Origin: Verrucomicrobiales bacterium
Lineage (GTDB): Bacteria; Verrucomicrobiota; Verrucomicrobiia; Limisphaerales; CAIMTB01
Direction of reading: 5' to 3'
DNA length: 64,000 nt
Assembly (NCBI GenBank): GCA_016795425.1
Contig: JAEUHG010000273.1
Span: forward strand, 30,712 to 94,711
The notes under the pieces were generated by a model. The model was given only the letters and a program-made list of their open reading frames with translations. It searched no databases and was not told where the DNA came from. How positions within the stretch are numbered: position 1 is the stretch's first letter; every line of letters begins with the position of its first letter. This document shows positions 53,772 to 62,207 of the stretch, one piece after another. The translations under genes and the position numbers were made by a program.

Positions 53772-55570
53772 GCCAGGTCATTGATACCGAACTCGAAGAG
53801 CAGTTCGCGCAAAAACGGATGTCGGCGGGAACCTTCCGCCGCCTGCTCGCCTACGTCCGCCCCTACCGTCGCACGCTCTACCTCAACCTCGCCTTCACGC
53901 TCCTGGCGACCCTGTCCGCCCTCGCCGGACCACAAATCCTCCAGCGCGGCATCGACCGCTACCTCACGCGAGTGGTCGACGCCGACGCCGCCCTGCGAGG
54001 CATCCTTTGGATCAGTGGTCTCTACCTCGCCAACCTCCTGGCGGGCTGGGGACTTTCGGTCATCCAAGTGCGCAGCGCCATCGCCGTCGGACAAGGCGCG
54101 ATGAATGACCTGCGCGTGGCCGTGTTCGAACACATCCAGCGGTTGTCCCTGAGCTTCTTTGACCGCACCCAGCAGGGCCGCATCATCGCGCGCGCCGATA
54201 GCGATATCGATTCCCTCGACCGCATTCTAACCTGGGGCGCCAATCAGCTGCTTGCCAGCGGTCTCACCCTGGTCGGCGCCGTCGCCCTCATGCTCTACTA
54301 CGACTGGCGGCTCTGCCTGGCGGTCAGTGTCGTCCTTCCGCCACTCGCACTCTCCACCCACATCTTCCAGCGACGTGCCATGCAGGCCTACCGCCGGCTG
54401 CGCGAACAAGGATCCCGCCTGACCGCCGCCGCGGCTGAAGGCATCGCCGGCGTCCGCGTCGTCCAAGCCTTCGCCCGAGAGGATGTCAACCTGCTGCGCT
54501 ACCAGGAACTCGGCGCCGAATACGGCCGCCGCATGCTGAGCGCCGCACGGTTGTTCCATACCTACCTGCCTTTCGTCGGATTCCTGTCGGGGCTGGGCAC
54601 CGCCATTATTCTCGGAGTCGGCGGCACTCTCGCCGTGCGTGGACAACTCACCGTCGGCGAACTCGCGGCCTTCATCCTCTATCTCGGCATGTTCTTCGGC
54701 CCCATCCAAACGATGGGCGATCTCTACAACGCGCTTCTTTCCACTGCCGCAAGTGCGGAACGGATTTTCGCCCTGCTCGACACGGTGCCCCAGGTCCAGG
54801 ATCGACCCGGTGCCCAGGACCTCGGTCCCATTCGCGGACACATCCAGTTCGACCGCGTCTGGTTCCGCTACGAGACCACCCCACCCGAAGCCTGGATCCT
54901 CCGCGACATCCAACTGGAGGTCCGACCCGGCGAAACCATCGCTCTCGTGGGCGCAACGGGTTCCGGCAAAAGCAGCATCGTCAGTCTCCTGATGCGATTC
55001 TATGAGCCGCAACGCGGACGGGTGCTCCTCGATGGACTCAACGTTGGCGACGCCACCTTGACCTCGCTCCACCGACAGATCGCCATCGTCACCCAGGACA
55101 ACTTCCTCTTCACCGGGACCGTTATGGAGAATCTGCGGTTCGCCCGCATGGACGCCACCGACGACGAGATCATCGCCGACGCTCGCACTCTCGGAACTCA
55201 CGACGTCATCGAACGGCTGAAGCAGGGCTACGCCACCCCCGTGGGTGAACGCGGAAACAGCCTCAGCGCCGGCGAGCGCCAGTTGATCTGTATCACCCGC
55301 GCCATGGTCGCCCGCCCACGCGTCTTAATCCTCGACGAAGCCACCAGCGCGGTGGATCCGCAGACGGAAGCCCGCATTCAAAATGCGCTGGAACGACTTT
55401 TCGAGCGCCGCACCAGCGTCGTGATCGCCCATCGACTGTCCACCGTGCGCCACGCCACCCGCATCGTAGTGCTCGATCAGGGAGCGATGATCGAACAGGG
55501 AACCCACGACGAACTCGTTCTCAGCGGCGGTCGCTACGCCCAACTCTATCGCGAATTTGTGCGGGAGTGA
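53768..55570 (+). CDS. ABC exporter, fused permease and ATPase (MsbA-like)
   Basis: A 600-aa half-transporter. Six transmembrane helices (~30-320) are followed by the ATPase domain: Walker A GATGSGKSS (~395), Q-loop TQDNFLF, signature LSAGERQ, Walker B VLILDEATSAVD and switch His in VIAHRLST. It probably works as a homodimer, exporting a lipid, drug or peptide; no substrate can be assigned. Start is GTG 53768 overlapping the DUF4432 stop. Confidence 0.95.
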   Translation: MSQVIDTELEEQFAQKRMSAGTFRRLLAYVRPYRRTLYLNLAFTLLATLSALAGPQILQRGIDRYLTRVVDADAALRGILWISGLYLANLLAGWGLSVIQVRSAIAVGQGAMNDLRVAVFEHIQRLSLSFFDRTQQGRIIARADSDIDSLDRILTWGANQLLASGLTLVGAVALMLYYDWRLCLAVSVVLPPLALSTHIFQRRAMQAYRRLREQGSRLTAAAAEGIAGVRVVQAFAREDVNLLRYQELGAEYGRRMLSAARLFHTYLPFVGFLSGLGTAIILGVGGTLAVRGQLTVGELAAFILYLGMFFGPIQTMGDLYNALLSTAASAERIFALLDTVPQVQDRPGAQDLGPIRGHIQFDRVWFRYETTPPEAWILRDIQLEVRPGETIALVGATGSGKSSIVSLLMRFYEPQRGRVLLDGLNVGDATLTSLHRQIAIVTQDNFLFTGTVMENLRFARMDATDDEIIADARTLGTHDVIERLKQGYATPVGERGNSLSAGERQLICITRAMVARPRVLILDEATSAVDPQTEARIQNALERLFERRTSVVIAHRLSTVRHATRIVVLDQGAMIEQGTHDELVLSGGRYAQLYREFVRE

Positions 55571-56119
55571 CGTCGCGGTTCGCACGCCGGAGAAATTCCG
55601 TCCGCGGCCTACCCGTGTCGTCTCTCGTCTCCTTCTTCGGGGATGGTACCCGATTCGGTATGGAGTTTTGGAAAAGCAGAAGAAGGGTCCAAAAAGGGGT
55701 TTCCAGAAGACGTCAACCTCCAGGAGCCGATGAGTTTCCGAGGTCGGATCCCCCAGCCCGCGGCCGATCGCGCCCATCGCCTTCAGCCAGCCATCGCCGG
55801 GAGTAGGTTGGGAATCCCGAAACAATCGTCGGAAAAATTGACACCCCAAATGGCACGCCAGAATGGCGATAAACAACTGATCATCAGATGGTTAAAACAC
55901 AACAAGCACCCCTTGAAGAGTGGAAGTGTCGGCTTCCTTTCCAACCGTAGGATGGCCAAACGGCCCCTGCGCGAAAGAGTAGGATGGCAATGGTCGGAAA
56001 CGAGGAACTCCACGGTGGTGCGGCTAGACCATTAAAGCTCTGATAACAAACGAATTACGGATAAACCAAAGAAATCAGAACACAAAAATGACGAATCGGC
56101 ACGTCGATCCCCTATTCCA
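55571..56119. other. intergenic region, no gene seen
   Basis: About 550 bp between the ABC exporter stop and the sigma-54 promoter. Open frames of up to 130 codons exist on the plus strand, but they have no recognisable motif or ribosome binding site. The right half (from ~55840) is clearly richer in A+T than the window average, consistent with an upstream activator region for the CTERM gene. No hairpin terminator was found after the ABC gene. Confidence 0.5.
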
Positions 56120-56135
56120 TGGCACAGTATCTGCT
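56120..56135 (+). promoter_or_regulatory. sigma-54 (RpoN) -24/-12 promoter
   Basis: TGGCACAGTATCTGCT matches the RpoN consensus TGGCACGNNNNTTGCW at most positions, with the essential GG (56121-56122) and GC (56133-56134) separated by exactly ten bases. A start about 12 nt downstream would give a leader of ~65 nt before the CTERM gene at 56212. PEP-CTERM genes in several bacteria are driven by sigma-54 and PrsR-type activators. Confidence 0.7.
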
Positions 56136-56211
56136 TTGATCTAGGCAAGTTCGCTAATGAACGTAGTCGTACGCAAATTGCGGACAACGAAACCCACCAA
56201 ATAGCAGCATC

Positions 56212-56847
56212 ATGAAACTCAGCACCATCGCTACCTCAGTGGCCCTGCTCGCCAGCCTTCCGGCTATGGCGTACACCGACTTGGGAAATATCACGATCAA
56301 TTCGTGGAACCCCCTGAACTCCGCGGGCGCAATCAATGTCACCGCTACTGGCGCCATCAATGCCACCTTCAATACCTTCTGCCTCGAGGGCAACGAAAGC
56401 ATTTCCCTCGAGTCCACGTACAATTACGATGTGAGCCTGACGGCGTGGGTGGGTGGAAATAACACCGCAGGCCCGGCCCCTGATGGTGATCCACTCTCCA
56501 TTGGCGCCGCCTATCTCTTCGCGAAGTACGCCAAGTTGGCACTGAGCAACGCTCAGGAGTACGATCTTCAGAGAGCCATTTGGGCTCTTGAGGATGAGAT
56601 TTCGACCCCTGTTGGCAACTCCTACTACAACGAAGCCGTTACCCAGTACGGCGCCAACGTCGAATCGAACTACAACAACGAATTGTTCGATGGCAATCGG
56701 GTCGTCGTGTTGAATCTCTTCCGCAGCCAGAGCCAGCACCGTCAAGACCTTCTGGCTTGCGTGCCGGTTGCGGATGGTGGCGCGACCCTCCTCCTCCTCG
56801 GCGCTGGCCTGACGGCCGTCGGCATCACCCGCCGCCGCATGGCCTAA
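56212..56847 (+). CDS. exported protein with VPxxDGG-type CTERM sorting signal
   Basis: A 211-aa secreted protein. A signal peptide (LSTIATSVALLASLPAMA) leads into a beta-rich, Asn/Thr-rich mature domain (NTFCLEGNESISLEST, AYLFAKYAKLALSN). The C-terminus VPVADGGATLLLLGAGLTAVGITRRRMA has the tripartite layout of PEP-CTERM/VPDSG-type signals: short motif, hydrophobic helix, basic end, used for exosortase/archaeosortase-like processing. It is a single-gene unit with a sigma-54 promoter in front and an intrinsic terminator behind. The two-residue spacer in VPVADGG deviates from the usual VPDGG. Function is unknown, probably extracellular matrix or surface. Confidence 0.85.
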   Translation: MKLSTIATSVALLASLPAMAYTDLGNITINSWNPLNSAGAINVTATGAINATFNTFCLEGNESISLESTYNYDVSLTAWVGGNNTAGPAPDGDPLSIGAAYLFAKYAKLALSNAQEYDLQRAIWALEDEISTPVGNSYYNEAVTQYGANVESNYNNELFDGNRVVVLNLFRSQSQHRQDLLACVPVADGGATLLLLGAGLTAVGITRRRMA

Positions 56848-56889
56848 GCCTTGAGGCTTGGAGTCATTCAGAATCCGAAACTGATTACG

Positions 56890-56926
56890 AAAGGGGCAGC
56901 GAAAGCTGCCCCTTTTTTCTTTCTTT
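56890..56926 (+). terminator. intrinsic terminator
   Basis: A perfect 10-bp stem, AAGGGGCAGC (56891-56900) and GCTGCCCCTT (56905-56914), with a GAAA tetraloop and followed by a T-rich run (TTTTCTTTCTTT). It lies 43 bp after the CTERM gene stop and is the clearest intrinsic terminator in the window. Confidence 0.9.
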
Positions 56927-57123
56927 AACCCCCCACTGCTCATCCGTCGGTCAACGGAGCCGAGCGGGGCTTCCGGGCTATTCATCCGCTTCACGTTTGA
57001 GTCGACTGGGTTTCGCGACTCGCCGAGGAGGTGGAGCCGGGCCGTGCGAGGAATTTGCTCTTGATAAAATGCATTCGATTCACCAGATGATCAGCGTAAG
57101 CAATTTCTCTAAATGATTTATTT

Positions 57124-59541
57124 ATGAAGACGAGGCTTTGTGCGGTCTTGGTTTGGGCCTGGCTCGGCTGTCTCATGGCGATTCGCCTTGGCGCAGCGTC
57201 GCCGTTAACGATCCAGGTAAAGCCTGGAACGACGCCAAGTGCCCCGGCGACATCAGTTTGGAAGGTGGCGAACCATCCGATGCTCTTACCGGGATCCCAC
57301 ACTTCCGTCCCGCTTCAGAAAGCGCATTCGCAGCCGACCAGTCAGCAAGTCACTCGATTGCTTCTTAACGCCCTCCCTCGCCCCAAGATTGCGCCGGCAT
57401 TGCCGAAGACCGCCGGCTCCACCGTTACCTCCCAGAGTCTCCGCGTAGCCACCAACCTGTTCCTGCCCGCTGATACAGCCTTCACCGCCGTCGGGGATCT
57501 CCCCTTCGGCGTCCCGGATAAATATGCGGTTCCCAACGACAAGACCCTGGCCATCGCAGCGCCGGGCTTTCTCGCCAATGACATCGATCTCAACGGTGAA
57601 TCGATTACGGCGGTGTCTATTGCCGACAACGTGGACCATGGCACGCTGGCTGCCTTCGCCGATGGGAGTTTCACCTACACGCCGAATGCCGGATTCACCG
57701 GGCCCGACACCTTCAAGTACCGGATGCGCGATGCTTCCAACAACTTCTCGGATCCCATCACCGTCAGCATCGAGGTGCTTCCGCCCTCCAATCGCACGCC
57801 GTTGGGCACGCCGGACATCTACGCCTTGCTTGCCAACACGACCTATTCGATCGCCGCTCCCGGATTTCTTGCCAACGACATCGACCCAGACGGACAAGTC
57901 ATCACCGCGGTATCGATTCAAGACAATGTCGACCATGGCACGCTGGCCGCCTTCGCCGACGGGAGTTTCAACTATACCCCCAATCCTGATTTCACGGGCA
58001 CCGACAGCTTCGCTTACCGAATGCGCGACGCGTCCAACAACTTCTCGGATCCCGTGTTGGTAACCCTGGTGGTGACGGCGGGTAATCGTGGTCCCCTTGG
58101 GTTGAACGATGCGTTCGCGGCGCGTATCAACACTCCCCTTGTCATCCCTGCCCCCGGATTCCTCGCCAATGACTTCGATCTCGATGGGGAGTCCATTTCG
58201 GCGGTGTCGATCCAGGACGGAGTCGACCACGGCACATTGGCCGCGTTCGCCGACGGGAGTTTTTCGTACACGCCTGACGCCGGATTCACGGGCACCGATC
58301 ATTTCACCTATCGGATGCGCGATGCCTCGAACCATTTCTCCGATCCGATCACTGTTCTAATCGAAGTCTATCCGGCAGGACTGACGCCGGTGGGCACGCC
58401 GGACCAGTACGCGGTTCCCAACGATGCGTCCCTGAATCTCGCCGCCCCGGGATTCCTGGCCAACGACATCGACCTGAACGGGGAGGCAATCAGCGCGGTG
58501 TCCATCCAGGATAATGTGGATCACGGGACCCTGGCTGCCTTCGCCAACGGCAGTTTTACTTACACCCCTGACGCTACATTCATCGGCACCGACCGCTTTT
58601 CCTACCGGATGCGCGATGCATCCAACAATTTCTCGGATCCCATTGAGGTCATCATCGAGGTCTTGGGACCGGCCAATCGAACGCCCGTCGGAACGCCGGA
58701 CCTGTTCACCCTGCGCGCCGACACTACTCTGTCCATCGCCGGACCGGGTTTCCTGGCGAACGATCTCGATCCGGATGGTGAGACGTTGAGTGCCGTATCC
58801 ATCCAAGACTCGGTGGATCATGGCACGCTGGCCGCCTTCGCCGATGGAAGCTTCACCTACACGCCCGACCCAGGATTCGTGGGCATCGACAGCTTCGCCT
58901 ACCGGATGAGGGACGTCTCCAACCACTTTTCAGACCCGGTGACCGTCACTCTCATTGTCGTGGAGGGCAACCGCACACCCCTCGGCATCGCCGACACCTT
59001 CGCCACCCGCATCAACACCTCTCTGGCGATTGCCGCGCCTGGATTTCTGGCCAATGACCTCGACCTCGATGGTGAGACCCTCACCGCCGTTTCCCTCCAG
59101 AAGACTGTCGACCACGGCACCTTGAGTGCGTTCGCTGACGGCAGCTTCACGTACACGCCGAATCCGGGATACAGCGGTCTGGATAGCTTCCTTTACCGGA
59201 TGCGCGATGCCTCCAACCACTTCTCGGACCCGATCGCTGTCCTCATCAAGGTCATTGATCCCGACATGGCGTGCGTGGACGACCTGGTGGCCAGGGCGAA
59301 ATCGGGAAAAGTCCAACTCACTTGGACTCATGCCGGTGCCGCCTCTTACAATGTTTATCGAGGCACGGCGAGCGGAGGCCCCTACACGAAGATCGGATCC
59401 ACCGATTCGACTTACTCCACGTTCCTGGATGGGACGGTGTCGAATGGAACAACCTATTACTACGTGGTTCGGAGTGTGAACCTCCTGGATCAAGAAACCT
59501 GCGACTCAAACGAGGCGACGGTCCGTCCGACACGTCGCTAA
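57124..59541 (+). CDS. secreted six-repeat cadherin/Ig-like surface protein
   Basis: An 805-aa exported protein with a signal peptide (LVWAWLGCLMAIRLGAA). After a ~105-residue low-complexity linker, six tandem ~98-aa domains follow, each built on RTPLGTPDIYAL...APGFLANDIDLNGE...VDHGTLAAFADGSFTYTP...DSFAYRMRDASNNFSDP, a tandem-95/cadherin-like Ig fold with Asp/Asn-rich turns fit for calcium. A fibronectin-III-like domain (VQLTWTHAGAASYNVYRG) ends the protein. There is no CTERM anchor, LPXTG or autotransporter barrel. It is probably an adhesin or matrix protein. Only 17 bp separate it from the following PEP-CTERM gene, so the pair is likely co-transcribed. Confidence 0.88.
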   Translation: MKTRLCAVLVWAWLGCLMAIRLGAASPLTIQVKPGTTPSAPATSVWKVANHPMLLPGSHTSVPLQKAHSQPTSQQVTRLLLNALPRPKIAPALPKTAGSTVTSQSLRVATNLFLPADTAFTAVGDLPFGVPDKYAVPNDKTLAIAAPGFLANDIDLNGESITAVSIADNVDHGTLAAFADGSFTYTPNAGFTGPDTFKYRMRDASNNFSDPITVSIEVLPPSNRTPLGTPDIYALLANTTYSIAAPGFLANDIDPDGQVITAVSIQDNVDHGTLAAFADGSFNYTPNPDFTGTDSFAYRMRDASNNFSDPVLVTLVVTAGNRGPLGLNDAFAARINTPLVIPAPGFLANDFDLDGESISAVSIQDGVDHGTLAAFADGSFSYTPDAGFTGTDHFTYRMRDASNHFSDPITVLIEVYPAGLTPVGTPDQYAVPNDASLNLAAPGFLANDIDLNGEAISAVSIQDNVDHGTLAAFANGSFTYTPDATFIGTDRFSYRMRDASNNFSDPIEVIIEVLGPANRTPVGTPDLFTLRADTTLSIAGPGFLANDLDPDGETLSAVSIQDSVDHGTLAAFADGSFTYTPDPGFVGIDSFAYRMRDVSNHFSDPVTVTLIVVEGNRTPLGIADTFATRINTSLAIAAPGFLANDLDLDGETLTAVSLQKTVDHGTLSAFADGSFTYTPNPGYSGLDSFLYRMRDASNHFSDPIAVLIKVIDPDMACVDDLVARAKSGKVQLTWTHAGAASYNVYRGTASGGPYTKIGSTDSTYSTFLDGTVSNGTTYYYVVRSVNLLDQETCDSNEATVRPTRR
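57499..59262 (+). repeat. six in-frame ~294-bp coding repeats
   Basis: Repeat units begin near 57499, 57793, 58087, 58381, 58678 and 58969. Odd and even units share alternating features (for example units 1 and 4 share PD.YAVPND, units 3 and 6 share DAFAARINT/DTFATRINT), suggesting duplication of a multi-domain block rather than of single domains. Recombination between units could change protein length. Confidence 0.85.
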
Positions 59542-59558
59542 CCGGCAGGGGAATTGGA

Positions 59559-60278
59559 ATGAATCATCACCCGCTTCCCGCGCCTCCAAGCCTTATGAAC
59601 ACGCAACGTTGTTTCGTCCGATACCTCCTCGCCCCGGCGGTTGCCGCGGTGGCTTTACCCATTCGTTCTCACGCCGACATTTCCTTGTTCGACTACGCCT
59701 TTCAGCAGGACGGGGTTGTGGAAACAGCACCGGCCGCGCTGCCGGCGGGAAGCGTGTTCGACTTGGCCGCCGGCTTGGGGAAAGTCCAAATGACGTTCGC
59801 CGGCGACGGGCCGCACTCCGCGCTTTTCTTCGTGGATCACGAGCTTTCCGAGTCCGTGAACACGTTCTTCAATGAGGTGGGCTTCGCCTCCGGCACTCCG
59901 CCTCCTGCGGGCTTATCTTGGGAGATCGATGAACCCGGCTACACGGTTGGAGACATCTACGACAATTTTCTCGCCGACAGCCTCGATAACACCGTGGGAA
60001 TCGACTCGGCGGAGGACGTCTCGATGGCGCTTGGCTGGAGCTTCCTTCTCGTCGCGGGCGACACTGCCACGGTCGAGTTCAACCTAGGCACAACGCCACC
60101 GGCGGGTTTCTTCCTTCGCCATCTCGATCCAGAGAGCGGCGAGGCGGTGTACTTTTCCACATCCTTGACGATCCATTCGCAATCTGGACCCGTGCCTGAA
60201 GGCAGCACTGCGATTGCCGGTCTGGTGAGCCTCGGACTGGTCCTGGCGAGGTACCGATTGCGTTCCCCACGGTGTTGA
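59559..60278 (+). CDS. PEP-CTERM protein
   Basis: A 239-aa exported protein. ATG 59559 is preferred because AGGGG lies seven bases upstream; ATG 59595 is an alternative. The signal segment is RYLLAPAVAAVALPIRSHA. The mature part (ISLFDYAFQQDG, HSALFFVDHELSESVNTFFNE, TPPAGFFLRHLDPESGEAVYF) is beta-rich, with no known enzyme motif. The C-terminus VPEGSTAIAGLVSLGLVLARYRLRS is a PEP-CTERM sorting signal. It follows the six-repeat protein by 17 bp, suggesting joint export to the surface. Confidence 0.87.
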   Translation: MNHHPLPAPPSLMNTQRCFVRYLLAPAVAAVALPIRSHADISLFDYAFQQDGVVETAPAALPAGSVFDLAAGLGKVQMTFAGDGPHSALFFVDHELSESVNTFFNEVGFASGTPPPAGLSWEIDEPGYTVGDIYDNFLADSLDNTVGIDSAEDVSMALGWSFLLVAGDTATVEFNLGTTPPAGFFLRHLDPESGEAVYFSTSLTIHSQSGPVPEGSTAIAGLVSLGLVLARYRLRSPRC

Positions 60279-60467
60279 TTGAGCGGATTGGGAATCCAGT
60301 CTCCCAACCGCCTCACGGGTGTCGTCCTGCCCGTCGTTTGAAGTGGCCCACGGCTCCCTCACACCGACAGCGCGTTGTCGAGCCAACCATGTCCAGACGC
60401 CAGCGCACTCGGCCAGGCCGTGGCTCTTGCCTCTCAGATCGACGCCCCGGTGACCGCTTGCCCTGGG

Positions 60468-60938
60468 CTATTCCACGACTCGGATACGACACTCCTCACC
60501 TGCCGGCAGCGTAACACGATCGCCGGCTCGACGCCCCATGAACTGTTGTCCGAGGGGCGAGTGCGGAGTAATGACGGTAATCTCGTCACCATCCACGATG
60601 ACTTCGGTCCCACCGGCGCTTGGGCCCACTAAAAACAGCATCCGCTCCCTCCGCCCTCTTAGTTCCACAAGCGCGCCAAGGTCGATGGCGGCGCCCTGCT
60701 CGAAGGGCTTTACTGGCAAGGCCCTGTAGTCCTTCAAAGCCTGCTCGGTTTCAGCGGCCTGACGGGATTGGCCCCGAGCGAGGTAGGAAGCCTCGAGGCC
60801 TCGGGTGTCATATTTGTTTTCCGCTTTGCTCTGTTCATCCGTGGCCTCGTACTGCGCGGCGCGGGCGGTACGGAAGTAGAGTTCCGCGTCAGCGGTCAAC
60901 TTGGCGATAATCGCCTGGAGGATCCGGGGTTTGTCCAC
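60468..60938 (-). CDS. GreA/GreB-family transcription elongation-like factor
   Basis: A ~156-aa protein starting at GTG 60938 (VDKPRILQAII); codons upstream to 61022 look non-coding. The N-terminal helical hairpin has the acidic, charged turn TDEQSKAENKYDTRG, and the C-terminal FKBP-like domain shows DLGALVELRGRRERML, DGDEITVITPHSPLGQQFMGRRAGD. True GreA/B reactivate backtracked RNA polymerase; this divergent subfamily may act differently on the polymerase secondary channel. It lies 96 bp after acpS on the same strand. Confidence 0.82.
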   Translation of the reverse strand: MDKPRILQAIIAKLTADAELYFRTARAAQYEATDEQSKAENKYDTRGLEASYLARGQSRQAAETEQALKDYRALPVKPFEQGAAIDLGALVELRGRRERMLFLVGPSAGGTEVIVDGDEITVITPHSPLGQQFMGRRAGDRVTLPAGEECRIRVVE

Positions 60939-61034
60939 GACGCCCCAGGAAATCGGGAAGTGCCCCCAGGGATCAACTCTGAACCAAGCGCTCCGCCCAT
61001 CCGGGGCGCAACACCGACGCACGCGGACCGGAAT

Positions 61035-61439
61035 TCATGAGGCCTTCGATGAGAAAATCGGGCTGTCCTCCAGGATCGCAATGGCCGTGGCGTAATTGTC
61101 CGTATGACTCAAAGAAACGTGCAGTTGGCCGCCGCCCCGGGCGGCCAACAACTCCGCCCCCTTGCCATGGAGGACGACGTAGGGTTCCCCGGATTCGCGC
61201 CGCGCAATCTCCATGTCGTGCCAACCCAATTGCTTGCCGATACCCGTGCCAAACGCTTTCGAAATGGCCTCCTTGGCGGCGAAGCGTGCGGCGATATGCG
61301 GACCCGGACGCGAGTAGCTCCGGCAATAGGCGATCTCCGGCGGCAACAGGACGCGCGCCAGGAAACGGTCGCCGAACCTTTCAACGGCACCGAGAATTCG
61401 TGCCACTTCGATGAGGTCGATGCCCGTGCCGAGGATCAT
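61035..61439 (-). CDS. acpS: holo-[acyl-carrier-protein] synthase
   Basis: A 134-aa phosphopantetheinyl transferase that converts apo-ACP to holo-ACP. The family motifs are intact: GTGIDLIEVARI with the Mg-binding Asp8, RFAAKEAISKAFGTGIG with the catalytic Glu, and LHVSLSHTDNYATAIAI. Length is as usual for AcpS. Its ATG overlaps the pdxJ stop (ATGA); pdxJ-acpS is a classical gene pair in bacteria. Confidence 0.96.
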   Translation of the reverse strand: MILGTGIDLIEVARILGAVERFGDRFLARVLLPPEIAYCRSYSRPGPHIAARFAAKEAISKAFGTGIGKQLGWHDMEIARRESGEPYVVLHGKGAELLAARGGGQLHVSLSHTDNYATAIAILEDSPIFSSKAS

Positions 61440-62188
61440 GCCGGTCCCAGCCGATACCCGCGCATCACCGCGAGAAACTCCTCCACGGCGCGGGGCAATC
61501 CGACGAACACCGCCCGGCTGACCAGGCTGTGGCCGATATTCAATTCCTCGAGGTGCGGCACCACTTCCAGCAGGCGCGGGAGATTGGCCACGGTCAATCC
61601 GTGGCCGGCATTGACCCGGAGGCCCAATTGCCGGGCCTGCACCGCACCGGTGCGGAGCCGTTCGAGTTCCGGAGCAGCATCGTGCCCTTCCAGCAGTTGA
61701 TCGGCATAGGAACCGGTGTGTAACTCGATGAACGATGCCCCCGTCTGCGCGGCGGCCTCGATCTGGGCGGGGTCCGGCGAGATGAACAGGCTGACCTCGA
61801 TGCCGGCGGCAGCCATTTGCTGGCAGACTTCGCGAATCCGGGCCAGGTTGCCGGACACCTCCAGTCCCCCTTCCGTCGTCACCTCCTGGCGCCGTTCCGG
61901 TACCAGGCAGACAATGCCGGGCTTCACCCGCAGGGCAATCGCAACAATCTCGGGAGCCACCGCCATCTCCAAATTCAGGCGGGTGCGGATGCGTTCCTTG
62001 AGTGCGACCACGTCGCGATCGACGATGTGCCGGCGGTCCTCGCGCAGGTGGGCGGTGATGCCGTGAGCGCCCGCGCGTTCACAGGCTAACGCCGCCTCGA
62101 CGGGATCCGGCTCACCAAATCCGCGACCTCGGTAACGCGCCTCACGAACCGTGGCGACGTGGTCAATATTGACGCCGAGCTGAAGCAT
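61436..62188 (-). CDS. pdxJ: pyridoxine 5'-phosphate synthase
   Basis: A 250-aa TIM-barrel enzyme of the deoxyxylulose-phosphate-dependent vitamin B6 route, joining 3-amino-2-oxopropyl phosphate and DXP. ATG 62188 gives the classic N-terminus LQLGVNIDHVATVREARY. Further family marks are GAHGITAHLREDRRHI, LNLEMAVAPEIV, CLVPERRQEVTTEGG, FIELHTGSYA and NAGHGL. It starts 19 bp after the lipoprotein gene and overlaps acpS, so these genes form one operon. Confidence 0.97.
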   Translation of the reverse strand: MLQLGVNIDHVATVREARYRGRGFGEPDPVEAALACERAGAHGITAHLREDRRHIVDRDVVALKERIRTRLNLEMAVAPEIVAIALRVKPGIVCLVPERRQEVTTEGGLEVSGNLARIREVCQQMAAAGIEVSLFISPDPAQIEAAAQTGASFIELHTGSYADQLLEGHDAAPELERLRTGAVQARQLGLRVNAGHGLTVANLPRLLEVVPHLEELNIGHSLVSRAVFVGLPRAVEEFLAVMRGYRLGPA

Positions 62189-62207
62189 GGGAGATGCGAT
62201 GTCCGGT

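Noticed and set aside
57499..59262. Regular ~294-bp repeats considered as a CRISPR or satellite array
   Set aside because: The repeats are in frame, diverged mainly at silent or conservative sites, and lie inside one coding sequence.
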